A stretch of 64,000 nucleotides of DNA. Source: Synchiropus splendidus (Eukaryota > Chordata > Actinopteri > Syngnathiformes > Callionymidae). Made by a program: the position numbers and the translations under genes. The stretch lies in contig NC_071336.1 of NCBI RefSeq assembly GCF_027744825.2, positions 22,032,501 through 22,096,500 of the forward strand, read 5' to 3'. The notes under the pieces were generated by a model that had not been told where the DNA came from, searched no databases, and was given only the letters and a program-made list of their open reading frames with translations. This document shows positions 1 to 11,664 of this stretch, piece by piece; within the stretch, counting starts at the first letter, position 1; the number at the start of each line of letters is the position of its first letter.

Positions 1-2196
1 CAGCCCTCCCCTTCACTACCTCCAGATGCCCTCTGTCTCGCTCTATCCGTACCTGCTGCTCAGCATTTACTATCACCGTGATCCGACCCAGCGTTGGTCT
101 TTCCCTCCGCAGTACCACTGCAGCTCCATCAATCACACTCCTGCACACACAGTTCAGAGCGTATCCAGTCAAGACAAAGATGGCCCTGTGATAGACACAC
201 AGGGAGAAGTGTGCATCGCCTGCACAGGCACGCTCACACAGCGGTGACAATTCATACAGCTTAAAAAGGCACGGGAGATCTCAAACGTAACATTTGAGTC
301 AAATATCTTGGTTGACTTCTGCACACCATACTATCTGTTAAGTTTTAGTGTTAGGTGACGGAAGTTCTCATGATTGCGATTGACACAGCAGTTGCTGAAC
401 AGTAGACGCCGCATTATGAGGTGCATGTCGGTGTATCGGAACAGCACGGGAAAAATCAATGAGCTGAGAAAAAAATGAGTATGGTGAGCTGCCGGATGGT
501 CTGGATGATGGAATGGTGTCAGATGTCAAATAGCACTCAACGTCACTAATAAATCATAAGAGCATGGTGACAGAGGAACTGAGAGAAAAGCTGTGAAAGA
601 CCCCCCCTGCAGCGCTACCACCATCACAGACGCCTTCATTTCATGCTTTTTGCCAATGTGAAAACGCTAGACTGGATTTGCGTCCTGGAATCGTGAGACT
701 AATTTCACATTAAAAGCCAAATATATTATTGGAATATTGTTATTATTATATCAGTAGAGGAATTCTCACCATGACAGCATTGCAACACAGAAGTCATTTC
801 TTAATGCCATGGTGTTTGTTTGTTTTTAATTCTGTAGAATGATATTTATTTATTTATTTTATTTCTGATCTGGGCTACAGCTGTTCATAGAAACAATTTA
901 GGATTTCTGTGGCGTGCAGGATTGCTGGTCTCCTGTTAGACACACCCTCTGAAGTGTTATCCCTGTGAGCTGAGCTGAAGAATTAATCATCATGAATTAT
1001 CTTCATGAAATAGGACACACGACAGTTAGCAGAATAAGTGGCTTAAAAATGCATGACCATGTGCTGACTCCGCATCAAGCTGTGCTTTGGTAGCTTTTTG
1101 TGTGTTGCATATTTTTCATACATATCCATCTTTGGCTATGTTTGTAGTAAATATTATTTGAAATAACAGTTGCTTATATATTATGTTCTTGCTCCCAAGA
1201 AAATATTTTTCTTTCCCCGTCCCCAAAGTTTCTTTCCCTCTCAGTGAACCTGAGAATAAAACCATTTCTAGCAGAAACCTTCTCAATACACCCATCGAAG
1301 AAGAATGAAGAGAGACTGAGATGGAGTTGGGATGATGGTTAGAGAGTGCAGGCAAGATGACATTGCAGGTGAAAGAGTGTGATAAAAATCCATAGGCCAG
1401 AAAGGATGGCAGAGATTGGGGGGGGGGAGAAAGGATTGATTCCAAGAGACAGGAGGCTTGCTGATGGAGTGAGACTGCCACAGCTCACGGCCCCTCAAAT
1501 GTGTTATGTGTTTCCATTGTAGCATTTTTCTAATCCTTCTATTAGCAGCAAAGGTGATAATGTGAGTGCAGATCGGCAGATGTTGTTAGCATCACTCACT
1601 CCAGAATCATCAGATAATCCATGACAAACAAGCGTAGTTTGGGCTTTATTGCCACATGACAAACAGAGTCGACTGTAATAAGACCCATTTCGTGTTGCCA
1701 AGCCATGCACGACGCTCATGCCAGTTAACAATGCCATGTATTATTGCCCGATGAGAACAATGCAATAATTCCAGGAGCATACCCCAGCCAGCGCTGGGGA
1801 TTAAGCACAGCTTGGTTTTCCATTAGCCCTGGAGTGTAGCTGCACACTCACTCACATTTAAGCAAATACAACACGTTTTGCTCTGTCTTTCAACACTCCT
1901 CACGCGCACTTCTCATTCCTATTAACCTATGAGAGCCCTTGCTTGCGCAGACAGAGAACCCTAATTTGTCAGCCCGCCGTAGGTCTGGGTGCTCAAGGTC
2001 ACTAGCAAATAGAGTTCACGTCTAATTATTGCTGGACTTCCTTTACCATTAATGCGTCACATGCGCGTCTGCTGCTGGACAACCTGCAGAGCTAACTATT
2101 CCTTTCAACGTCATCGTACTGTTCAAATACTGCTCAATGTTGAATTTCCCTACTGTGGAGCAAATAAAGGCCTTCTAGTAGGAATCTTATTTAGAG

Positions 2197-3133
2197 CAGA
2201 CATGGGCAAAGTGTGGCCCTTTACCTGTATTTTGCGGTCCTCTTGAGGTCAGTGCAGAACTTTTGTTATCATTTGAATTATATGTATAAACGGCCATAGC
2301 TATGAATGGTTACACAGATTTGTTAAATGAAATTATATTCTTGTGTCGAGTAGTGCTCATTTTTTCTGTTTGTCCCCCAAAATAAATAAGTAAAAGATAT
2401 TAAAGAAATTTTACAGTGATGTAAGAATTATAAAATGTGCCTTTATATGATATTAACATGTTTTAACCACTGTAGTGCTACCAAATTATACCACTTCTTC
2501 CAATATAATATCAATTAACATTTAATCAAATAACATTTTTAAGCATATAATATGTCCCCATTTTTCTCCTAATTTATAGACTTAGACTTAGACTTTCTTT
2601 ATTGTAGTTGCACAAAAACATATCACTATATTATGGCAACGAAATTTCGGTCTGAGACCTCTGGTTTCCAAAAACAAAAACTATATGTCCAAAAATAAAT
2701 AAATATCAGACAAACTTGTCAGAAGATGTACAACCAAAAAAGAAAAAAAAAAATATATATATATATATATAAACAAATAAACAGTATTGCAGCTATTGTC
2801 CAATGTTCAGCAACCTGACAGCACCAGGAACGAAACTATTCCTGAATCTGGTGGTTCTGCTTCGGATGCTGCGGAATAGTCTGCCGGATGGCAGGAGGGA
2901 AAACAGTGCATACTGGGGATGAGTAGAGTCCGAGATGATCCTTTGTGCCCTGGATAAGCAGCGACCATCTGCTATGTCCTGGATGGCAGGGAGCGGGGTC
3001 CCGATGATTTTCTCTGCTGTCCTCACCACCCTCTGCAGAGACGTCCACTGTTTTGATAACTAGATTAAAGTTAATTTTAAGACTCTCAACAGTCATATGG
3101 CCCCTGAGGGAATTGATTTGCCCACTCCTTACT
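2197..3133 (+). mobile_element. hAT-type DNA transposon remnant, interrupted by a LINE
   Basis: The left end reads CAGACATGGGCAAAGTGTGG followed by CCC. This is the GGGCAAA...GGCCC terminal motif of a widespread vertebrate hAT group. A right end, GGCCCCTGAGGGAATTGATT then TGCCCACTCC, occurs at about 3101-3130 and is its inverted counterpart. The minus-strand LINE fragment (2577-3046) lies between the two halves, so the LINE probably inserted into the hAT copy. The ends are diverged, no transposase frame is visible, and the exact right boundary is uncertain. Confidence 0.5.
2577..3046 (-). mobile_element. 5'-truncated LINE: reverse transcriptase C-terminus and 3' UTR
   Basis: On the minus strand 3041-2793 encodes LQRVVRTAEKIIGTPLPAIQ, then DIADGRCLSRAQRIISDSTH, PQYALFSLLPSGRLFRSIRS and RTTRFRNSFVPGAVRLLN. 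This pattern (LQRVVRTAE.IIG, then LPSGR.FRSIR.RT.R..NSF.P.A) is the C-terminal tail of LINE polyproteins common in fish. Downstream on the minus strand are a 3' UTR containing an A-rich/(AT)n run (2753-2770) and three copies of a TAGACT hexamer at 2577-2594, as expected for a LINE 3' terminus. The clade is not assigned. Confidence 0.75.
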
Positions 3134-3270
3134 GAGACACAGTCTTTGCTGTGGCAGTGCAGCGTTTGTTTGTTCCACCATTTCTTACTGCACATGGGTG
3201 CCCTCCAGGCTCTCTGCTTTCCTCCAACAGTGCAAAAAATATACAGAGGTTTATTACCTTTATTTGACTT

Positions 3271-3345
3271 GTGATGGACTGTCAACCTGTCTAAATCGTC
3301 CCCATGTATGGATATGTCGCTGGGATTCTGGGATTAGCAGCAGAA
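3271..3345 (+). repeat. Fish interspersed repeat fragment (GATGGACTG core)
   Basis: The sequence GTGATGGACTGTCAACCTGT, followed by a GCTGGGATTCTGGGAT block and a tail with GAAAGAAGTAAG, resembles the widely dispersed fish repeat with core GATGGACTGGCGACCTGTCC and AGCTGGGATAGGC. Related fragments occur at 16809-16872 (+) and 60430-60712 (-). It is degenerate and the class is not resolved. Confidence 0.4.
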
Positions 3346-3520
3346 AATGAAAGAAGTAAGTCATGGATTCAGGCAGTATCTAATAAACTCCAACACATAC
3401 AATGGATTCAGAGAGAGTTCCCACAGCAAAACTGCCTTCCTTTCAATCTGGGCTGACAAACCCAATAACACAAAGGGACAAAATCTAGAATGTAGGACAC
3501 ATTGTAGGCCAGATGGACAT

Positions 3521-3625
3521 ATGCATTTAACACAACGTTATTTAATATTGTGTTAAATGCATTTAACATTATTTAACAATGTGTTATATACACCCATATG
3601 GTATTTCACATATGGGTGTATATAA
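3521..3625. repeat. Cluster of nested perfect inverted repeats
   Basis: Three palindromic units lie within 105 bp. First, 15-bp arms at 3521-3535 (ATGCATTTAACACAA) and 3548-3562. Second, an 18-bp perfect palindrome at 3551-3568 (TGTTAAATGCATTTAACA). Third, 17-bp perfect arms at 3584-3600 (TTATATACACCCATATG) and 3609-3625 with an 8-base loop. Such DNA could extrude hairpins; it may be a MITE remnant, though no target duplication is clear. Confidence 0.8.
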
Positions 3626-6600
3626 AACGTAATACCCACAGGCCACTGGGGTAAGGAGAACTGCGACTGGACGTGCACAGTTTATTACGCAGTAATGGAG
3701 ATGGTGTCAGTTGGGTATCTTTGTAGGCAGAGTAGTTAAACAATCGCAGTTTATGCTGATGCAGATAGATGTAGTTCCATTTTCAGAAGGTTACTGCAAA
3801 TAGTATTTAAGCCATGTAGTTCAGCTACATGTAGTTCAAAATTCCTCAACACTGCTCATAACACAATAGCCACTCTAAATGAAACACATGCATCCACTTG
3901 CTTTCCATCAAAATCCTTTCTTTCCATATCTTTTTTTTCTATACTTGGAAGCTTGTGTATAACCGTTAACATGGATGAAGTCTGTTATTACCAGCCATAT
4001 GGGTCACAATAGCCTCATAAGGTCACATCGCTACAAAGTTTTAACTTGTTGCCAACTATCTCATAGGTCGCTGATGATGACTGGATTTGGCCCCTTGTAC
4101 TTGGGTTTGACATATATTCTATTTTTATTTATTTATAATGCTTTCATTCAAGGTCATTGTTCTGGCTACACAAGTTTACGACATGAATAAAATGATCGAT
4201 CATCTTTGTTCAGTGCAGGGCGACAATGTCCCTCCACTAAAGTCAAACAGCGCTGTACATTACCAAACCAATTGTACTTTTCGTCTTTGACAGGACTGTC
4301 AGTCAGACTCTGCTGTTAAAATGAGAAACATGGGCAGAAAAAGATTAAAGTGCTCTAAATAAATGGAAAGGCTTATTATGCGGCATTGAACTTTTAAAAG
4401 TTAATCTCTAATAAGATTCACGACAACTGTTCCTGAAATCAGAGGTTTTTTTTTTTTTGTGAATAATTTTCCTCCGTCATTTTGCATACTTCCATGAATA
4501 CCAATTGGACCTGCAATTGTTAAAAACATCGAGTCCTCTTCTGAACTTTTATGAATGTCTGCTACTGAATGTTTTCCAATGGAATTAAAGAATACAAACA
4601 ATTCACCCATTGATGTGATTTGATTTTTGCAGAATCTTATGATTTCATTTTATGACTTATATTTTCTTTTTCTATTTTTCATAAGCCTCACCTTTCAAAA
4701 CAAGACACTGACACACACGTCTTTCATTCTAATGAAAGTGAAATGCAGCATGTTGCATTAGCATCAAAACTCTTTCACAAATCTGATCAAATGTTTGAAG
4801 TACTTTTTTTTTTTTTAATGTGATCAAAACTCTTGGCTCCTACAGAGGCGATGGAGGCAAGCATGAGAATCATCCTCACTAGACAAGTTTACTGACTGTT
4901 TCCACTCATAACTTCATTGATGTCTGTTAGACTGTGTACCTACAAGAGTCATAGTTTTGTGAGCCACACTTTCTCTTGTTGAGAGAGCTGTCATACAGTC
5001 ATCTGATTCTAAACCAAATTAGATGTCTTTTCATAAATGAAAAAGCTCATTAGTTGGAAAGAAAACCGAGGCAGGTGTGTCTCCATTATCACATTGTATG
5101 TTGCTGTTCCTTTTAATGATGCAGTGCTTCCAATTAAGACTCCAAGGAGCTTGGACTCTTTGCAGGTCTAGTTTATGCTACGCTGGTTGGCACGGTAACC
5201 GCTCCCTAATTTAATCTGTTAAAGAATCTCTTTAGGTTTTAGTCGAACCATTTTCCACCGCAACCCATTTGGTAGGCTCCAGTCACTTCAAAAACTTTAC
5301 CTAATGAAGTGGAAAAACTGATTCACCCAGTTATAAGAAATTTTGGCTTCCACCCTTCTGTTTTATAGCGGGCTTTGCGAGTGTCATTTACTGCTATTGT
5401 TTCTTGGTATGACAGATTTTGTTGGGTTAAGGGGGTTGATATTACGGAGTTCAGTGGCTGTATTGGCAACAAATCTTCTTTATGGACACGCAAAACGTGA
5501 AAAGTGGGATCTGGATTTGTGGGCTCCGTGTGTTGGGGGAGGCAGGGAAGCGATGCCCCACTGATGGGGCAGAATCTGTTGCCACGCCAAGGAAGGTTTA
5601 AACCTAAAATGTCTACTTTCGGTTCCATTTAGAGATTTGCTCCAAATTCCCAAAATGCACAATTTCGCCATCCTGTTTTATTATGTGGATATGAGGGGCA
5701 GAATTTCTCTGTGCTCTATGTAATACAACAGGAGGCACAGAATGAGTGTAGGACCAGGCCTTGTAATGCATCCAATGTTTTCTTTGCTTCATTATTATTT
5801 GGGGAATAATTTGGGGCTATTTAGCTGCCTGGCAATAGTGAAGCTATTTCATCGCAAAAAGATGCAGGTATTTGTTTGGCTATTTGAGCCCATTTGACAC
5901 TAATATGACTGCTGACCAATAAGGCAGTTGCTCACAATCCCAGTATGGTTTCTGCCTGATGATATTTTAATGGCCTCTGATATGAAAGGCTTTCCCATCT
6001 GTGGATAATAATAATTCACTGCTGTTAGGAGTTCTGGTTGTGCAGCCTCATAGCAAGGCTCGGACCAGCATCACGATTGGCTGCCCTCAGCCTCCGCTGC
6101 CATACTCCTGTAATAAAGGAGGAGTTTCAGGTTCTGATGTGTTGTGGTTCTGAGACTCGTAATTCTGGAGGAACGCGGTACAATGCAAGGCCACAACAAG
6201 TTAAATAATCAAATTGTCGTGTAACAAGGCAATGCAAAGTGGCTGATTTGCAAAAGTTCACAATCCCTGAAATTGCTGATCATTTGTGCACTGCTGAATA
6301 GAAGTCGTGCGGTCACGGCCATTGATTGTCCGGCATCGTTGGTGAGGGAGCTGCTAATAAGATGCAGGTTGTAACTGAAAATTTAATGAAAGCCTTTGAG
6401 GGGATCTGATTCAGCCCTTCATGTCTGGATGGACCTATTCACCCCACCTGCTCGGTTTATTGTGCAACTTACCTTCACTACTGTGTTGCTTTGCTCAAGG
6501 CTTCACAAAGAAAAGGAATACACTTTTTCTGTTGTAGCTTTTGGGAAAAACATATTTTTACATTTCACTGCATATCTGTGAATACAACCGATTATTGTCT

Positions 6601-7405
6601 CAGATACCTGCTTATGTCTCTAAAAATAATCTCACAAACAGCACCCTATACCTCGTGTGGAGATGGTTTATGAGTGTGAGTCCTCCTCAACCATATATGC
6701 TCTTAAAAAAGGGACACTGTTGGCAAGCAAAACAGACCTCCATCCCTCCGTCCTCCTTCCTGCTGTCATGCTGTGCAATTGGTCTTTGCGTCCAAGAATG
6801 AAGCAGAATAAGAATAGAAGTCCAGTATTTTAAACATCAGAGATTCATCTGCTGAGAAACTTAGATACGAACAATAGAACCTGAGTAGCCTTTAAACAGT
6901 TTTATTTATGTTTTCAATGTTGCTTCCTATAAGTACACAAAAAGCACCCTTGGAAAACTTCTCTTTCTGCTTCTGGATTCCTTCCTGCACGTCAAACTTC
7001 AAACAAACAGTGCTGGGCTGTCATGCCTGACTGGAGTTTGTTCTGAAGTTTCAGATCAAAATTATAAACAGAAATCTTCTTACACTGAACAGTTGGCAGA
7101 GCACCTGCCAGAAAGCCATTGCCAAAAACACAGCAACCTGTCAATGGAAGAAGAAGTTGCTCATAGGCGCAACACATCCTCACTCCCAAGGTGTAATATA
7201 TTGCAGTCCTGTACTGATGGCAAAGGCCTTTAGTTTTCCTCCCAGTATTGCACATGGAGGTTATAGGGGAGAGAAAGAATAAAATGTTTTACCTCCAGTA
7301 TAGCGTTCCAGGCAAAGATATGGATTGCGTGTCGTGGATGGCAAAAATGGTCTAGTGTGGGGAACGGAGACAGACGGAAGATGTCTTCAACTGAATCATG
7401 TGTCA

Positions 7406-7713
7406 GATGTCAGTTGCTATTTATATAGTGACAGTGCCAAAGTGACCATGACTAAAATGCACAGCTGTTTGACTGGCATTAAATAGCAACTAACCAATTG
7501 TTACACAAACAATCAATGCCGCCCCATTCCATGCTTCCCCTAAAACTAAGCACCTACCTTAGCACAACGTCTGTCTTTTTTAACGTGCCGCACTGCCGCG
7601 GAAGGCAGGACATACTTTGAAAACGTAATGTGTCAACATGCAACACTGAATGTTGCCTTTGTTGTCAGCATATGACGCAAAAGTCAACTTTCCCAACGTC
7701 GATATGTTACGCC
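7406..7713 (+). repeat. Unnamed interspersed repeat, long copy
   Basis: Two blocks are shared with 11546-11664: a 22-bp identical block at 7406-7427 (GATGTCAGTTGCTATTTATA and on) and a diverged block at 7642-7713 (AACACTGAATGTTGCCTTTG..., CTTTCCCAACGTCGATATGT). This copy has about 190 bp more between the blocks, including 12-bp inverted arms AGTTGCTATTTA (7412-7423) and TAAATAGCAACT (7480-7491). I do not recognise the family. Confidence 0.55.
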
Positions 7714-8436
7714 TTGGTGTTGTTTAGATGCATTGATGTGCACGTTCAGTGTAGTCTTCATCTGTCATGGAGTGGATGAAAAATGGGTGTGGAAGCGAAT
7801 GAAGCAAGATTAAAGTTAAATGTTGGTTTGTTTTTGTGTTCTGATTGGCCAATAGCAACAACCTTGAAAAGCAGCTTGTAGCTATTCTAAGTTCATGGTC
7901 AACATGTCTGGCGACTGTGTCCCTTTTTGAAAATATATGACGGTGATGTCTTGTCTATAGCGACCCACACAAATGGCAAGGCTGAGTGCTGCGTTGGAGG
8001 GAATGAAGAGAGGGAGGGTGGGCACTTGGTGTCAATCTTAAGGGAGAGGCCAAAACACAAGTCAATCATCTGTTTATGTTGACTTAAATATATTCTTGGC
8101 CATAACCTTGTAGACTGAAGCAGAATAATTGTCATCTGAACAATGTTGTGCTGCCAAAGACCAATGTTTTTCACTGCCGATTTATTTTCATGAAAGCACG
8201 TACTAATTCGTCTGGCTTTGACACACATGGTTTTGTGGGCAGAGCCCATCAGTGAAGGGCAGCAGGTTTCACTTCATGTGGTTCTGAGCAGATCAGTCGA
8301 GGTGAGGAGTTCATTAAATCAGGCACCTATAAGTGATCTGACCTGGAGTCCAGCCGACAGGTCGGAGCACATTTAAGAGAAGAGTTTAAAAAGACTTTGG
8401 CAGTGAATTTAGGTGAGCAGAAACAGAACTTTTTGC

Positions 8437-8462
8437 TTTTTACTTTACTTTACTTTACTTAT
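8437..8462 (+). repeat. (TTTAC)n microsatellite
   Basis: About five tandem TTTAC units flanked by T-rich sequence inside intron 1. Confidence 0.85.
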
Positions 8463-11400
8463 TACTTTTACTCAATAAATATGACATTTATTTTTTTCAT
8501 TATTATAATTGACCCACCCATCAATTGAGAATATTATTTAAAATACACCCATGTCCACTTCCCCACTGAAAACCATGACTACTACTACTATGAGAACAAG
8601 CAAAAGCATTGCTCCTACACAGAAAAGATGGATCTGTGTAGGAGTGGTTGGTTCTCTGGGAAGCACACTGATGATACAACATGCAGCCATCTATGAGCTT
8701 TTTCAATATCCTCAATAATAGCGTCTTGCCCCAAATGTGGTGTAAATATAGAATGTTAAAATGAAAAATGTTGCCTACGTCTGTCATGCAGCATGGCTAA
8801 TGCATCCAAAATATTTTATTATGTTCTTGGTCGGCGCTCACATTGGCACAGGACGCATGCACTGATGTCAAAATGCGTTTGGTGATGGTTCCAAGACATG
8901 AAAAATGAATTTGGAGCAGGAAATTTAGTTTAACAGCTCAAGCAAAGATCTGGCATGACTGGCTGTGCTGCTGCTGTAAAGAGGGAGGTGATGGAGGCAG
9001 AGAACAAAAAACACTGGAGAAGTTCTCTGATATTTATTTTCGGGAGCAAAGGTGGATGTGGATATTATCATGGGAGAGCTGCGGACTATTCTACTAAGTT
9101 CATCACAGGATGAACACTTCTTATGCAGTTTTGATTCAGAGGTTCCAGGAAAACATCTTAGCAATTAGAAGAGCTCCTTATTAAAAATAATTTATTCCAA
9201 GGCATAGTAGGGAGTTTTAAGATCAGAAAACCCACTGCAGAGTAGCTGGTGTGACAATTTAAGAAGACATGAGAGGAAAGTCATACGAGACTGAGAGAAG
9301 GGAAAGACACATTTCAGCAGTCATGTTGACACACACTACTATCATATATTGTCTTCAGTGCCTCCACGTTTCTTCTACCATCCAAACTGCCAATAGCACT
9401 TTCAGCATGCATTCCTAGTGTGAAGCTTAACCTTTCAGTTTACAAATAAAACACTGTACAATCAAATGACAACCATCTGCACTGCCAATTAGAGGAGTGC
9501 TTTCCAAAGAGTTGAGCATCTGCTTGTTGGTATACTGTCACGTCCAAATCTCTCTGGGAAGCCTCTTGGGAGTTGCTGTTGGCAGATCCCAGTGAACAAG
9601 ACAACAGGGTGCTGCTGCTTGCTTATTGGCAAATGATCAGTTGACCACAATTCAATCCTCCTTATCTGCTGTCGCTCAAAGACTAGTGTCTTTTCTTGGA
9701 TGCGCTCAGTTGAGAATGTACAGATCGATCGGGATAAGGAGGGTAAAGAAGGATTTGACCACTTCCTGGTTGTCAAGTATAAACCGTGACTGACTCCATC
9801 ATTGCAGTGACGCTTCAGTGTCAACTTTGCTGCCACTGACTGATGATCCATCGTATTCAATACAAACGCTGAACCCAGTCTAGAAGTTTTGAGTGTGGAG
9901 AGGCCCCTCAACAGTGTGACCACAATGATAAATGCCTTTCTTTTTACAGGTCAATAGTTAAATAAAGATGTGTTATTCTTCTGTCATCAATGACATTTCA
10001 GAATATCAAGTGTTGTACCACAGAATGATGCAGAATCACCCCCAAATAAATAAACATTGTTTTAAAAATTGCATGCTGAATCACAAATCTCAATATTGTC
10101 ATGATATTATAGAACACCCTGCACTGCACGTTTGAATATGTCAACAAAGTGTGACAGAAATGTTCATCCTATTTGGAAAATTACCTGTTAAAAAAGCTAA
10201 TATTAAATCGACTCAAACCGCTCCTTTTTGCTGATTCCTTTCACTACAGATCTCATATTAGAAGTGATGTCACGAAAGCTTGTTCGTGTCTGCATAGGAT
10301 CACAGGATGAGTGACACATCACACTGATAATAATAACAATACTGTGATTTTCTCAGGTACACATAGGTGCTTCACTGCATAAGTAAAACCGCTGATGTAC
10401 TTTTCTCATGCTCAAATTTTTCAAACATTCTTCCTGGATCTGAACTAGAATTAACCTGAACTAAATGGAATCATTGGATACGGAATGAACTTCATGTTGT
10501 CAATCAAATAATATTAAAATAAACTCAACTCTGCGTTTCAGTCGGGAGTGTAACGTCACATGGATTCAATGTTAGACCAGCTTATGTGGGTTTTTTGTGA
10601 TAAAAAGTGCAATGTGGCTTAAGACCACCCTGGGTATAGAAGCAGTGAATGAAAAACAGTGAGAGTAGACCTCTCACTCACACCAGAGACCAAAGGCATG
10701 TGGAGACAGCCGCTGTTGGCAATTTTGACAGCATTCACTAAGCTCATGATTCTAGACCCGGGAAGAAAAGCTGCAGAAATATGTGTTACTGTGAGGTCGA
10801 AGTCTCTTAAAATTCCAAACCTGCATGAAATATTGTCTCAATTAATTAAATGAAATGCAGTGTGTTGGTTGGACAAAACCTGTCACAGCTACACAATTTA
10901 TAACTGCCTTGTTGCACTAACTTGCAGTCATTGTATTCCATATTTCATTAGAATCCACGGTCAGAATCATCTCTTCAGATTTTTAAGAAGTCCCTTTTGG
11001 GGACATGACGGCGAGCCCAATCTGTTTCATTGATTTTCTACCAGAGGTTTTTGGTCAAAAACATCACCCCTTAAGAAAGATTTGAATCATATTTTGACTG
11101 CTTCCCACCCCACGTTCAGCCCAGCTCAGCTCACTCATTTAGTAACTTCACACAGGCTCAATATCTAGGTGTTCGTCAATAAGGTAATCTCCCCTAAAGG
11201 TCTACATGCACAGCAGAAAGGTGAGAGACAGGAATATTACTGCCCATAAAAGAAACAAATTATTCTGAAGTGGTCGATTCTAACCTGAAGGTTTGGGAGG
11301 ATTGATGATGTTCGATTTTTCGTTGACTTACAGCAGACTGTGTGCAAGGATATTGCTCTGGATTTTCTGGAATATGAAGAATAACAACACTTGCGACAAC

Positions 11401-11545
11401 AACTGATATTTGAAAATAATAGTAGGGGTCTCTTTGAAATACAGAAGTAATGCTCCTGGTGAAACAGAATATTGACCTCATCCCCTCCAAACTGGAAAGC
11501 ATGTGAAGGCATAGGGGAGATGTACAGAAGCTCTCCCTCATCTTG

Positions 11546-11664
11546 GATGTCAGTTGCTATTTATATACCCTTATGTGTTTCTCGTCCTAGAGAACACTGA
11601 AGGCTACCTTTGGCGTCACATAAGGACACAAAACTCCGCTTTCCCAAAGTCAGCATATTAAGCA
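11546..11664 (+). repeat. Unnamed interspersed repeat, short copy
   Basis: The same two blocks as at 7406-7713 occur in the same order and orientation: the identical 22-bp block at 11546-11567, then AACACTGAAGGCTACCTTTG and CTTTCCCAAAGTCAGCATAT at 11593-11664. The spacer is only about 25 bp, so this copy has lost, or never had, about 190 bp of internal sequence. Confidence 0.55.

Noticed and set aside
26..247. Candidate first exon with signal peptide (MPSVSLYPYLLLSIYY...)
   Set aside because: It does not resemble the CNTNAP2 signal peptide and offers no donor in the phase required by exon 2.
9489..9923. Minus-strand open frame of 144 codons
   Set aside because: No recognisable family, no splice-consistent neighbours, and it is located in intron 1. 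It could be part of an unrecognised repeat, but there is no support for a gene.
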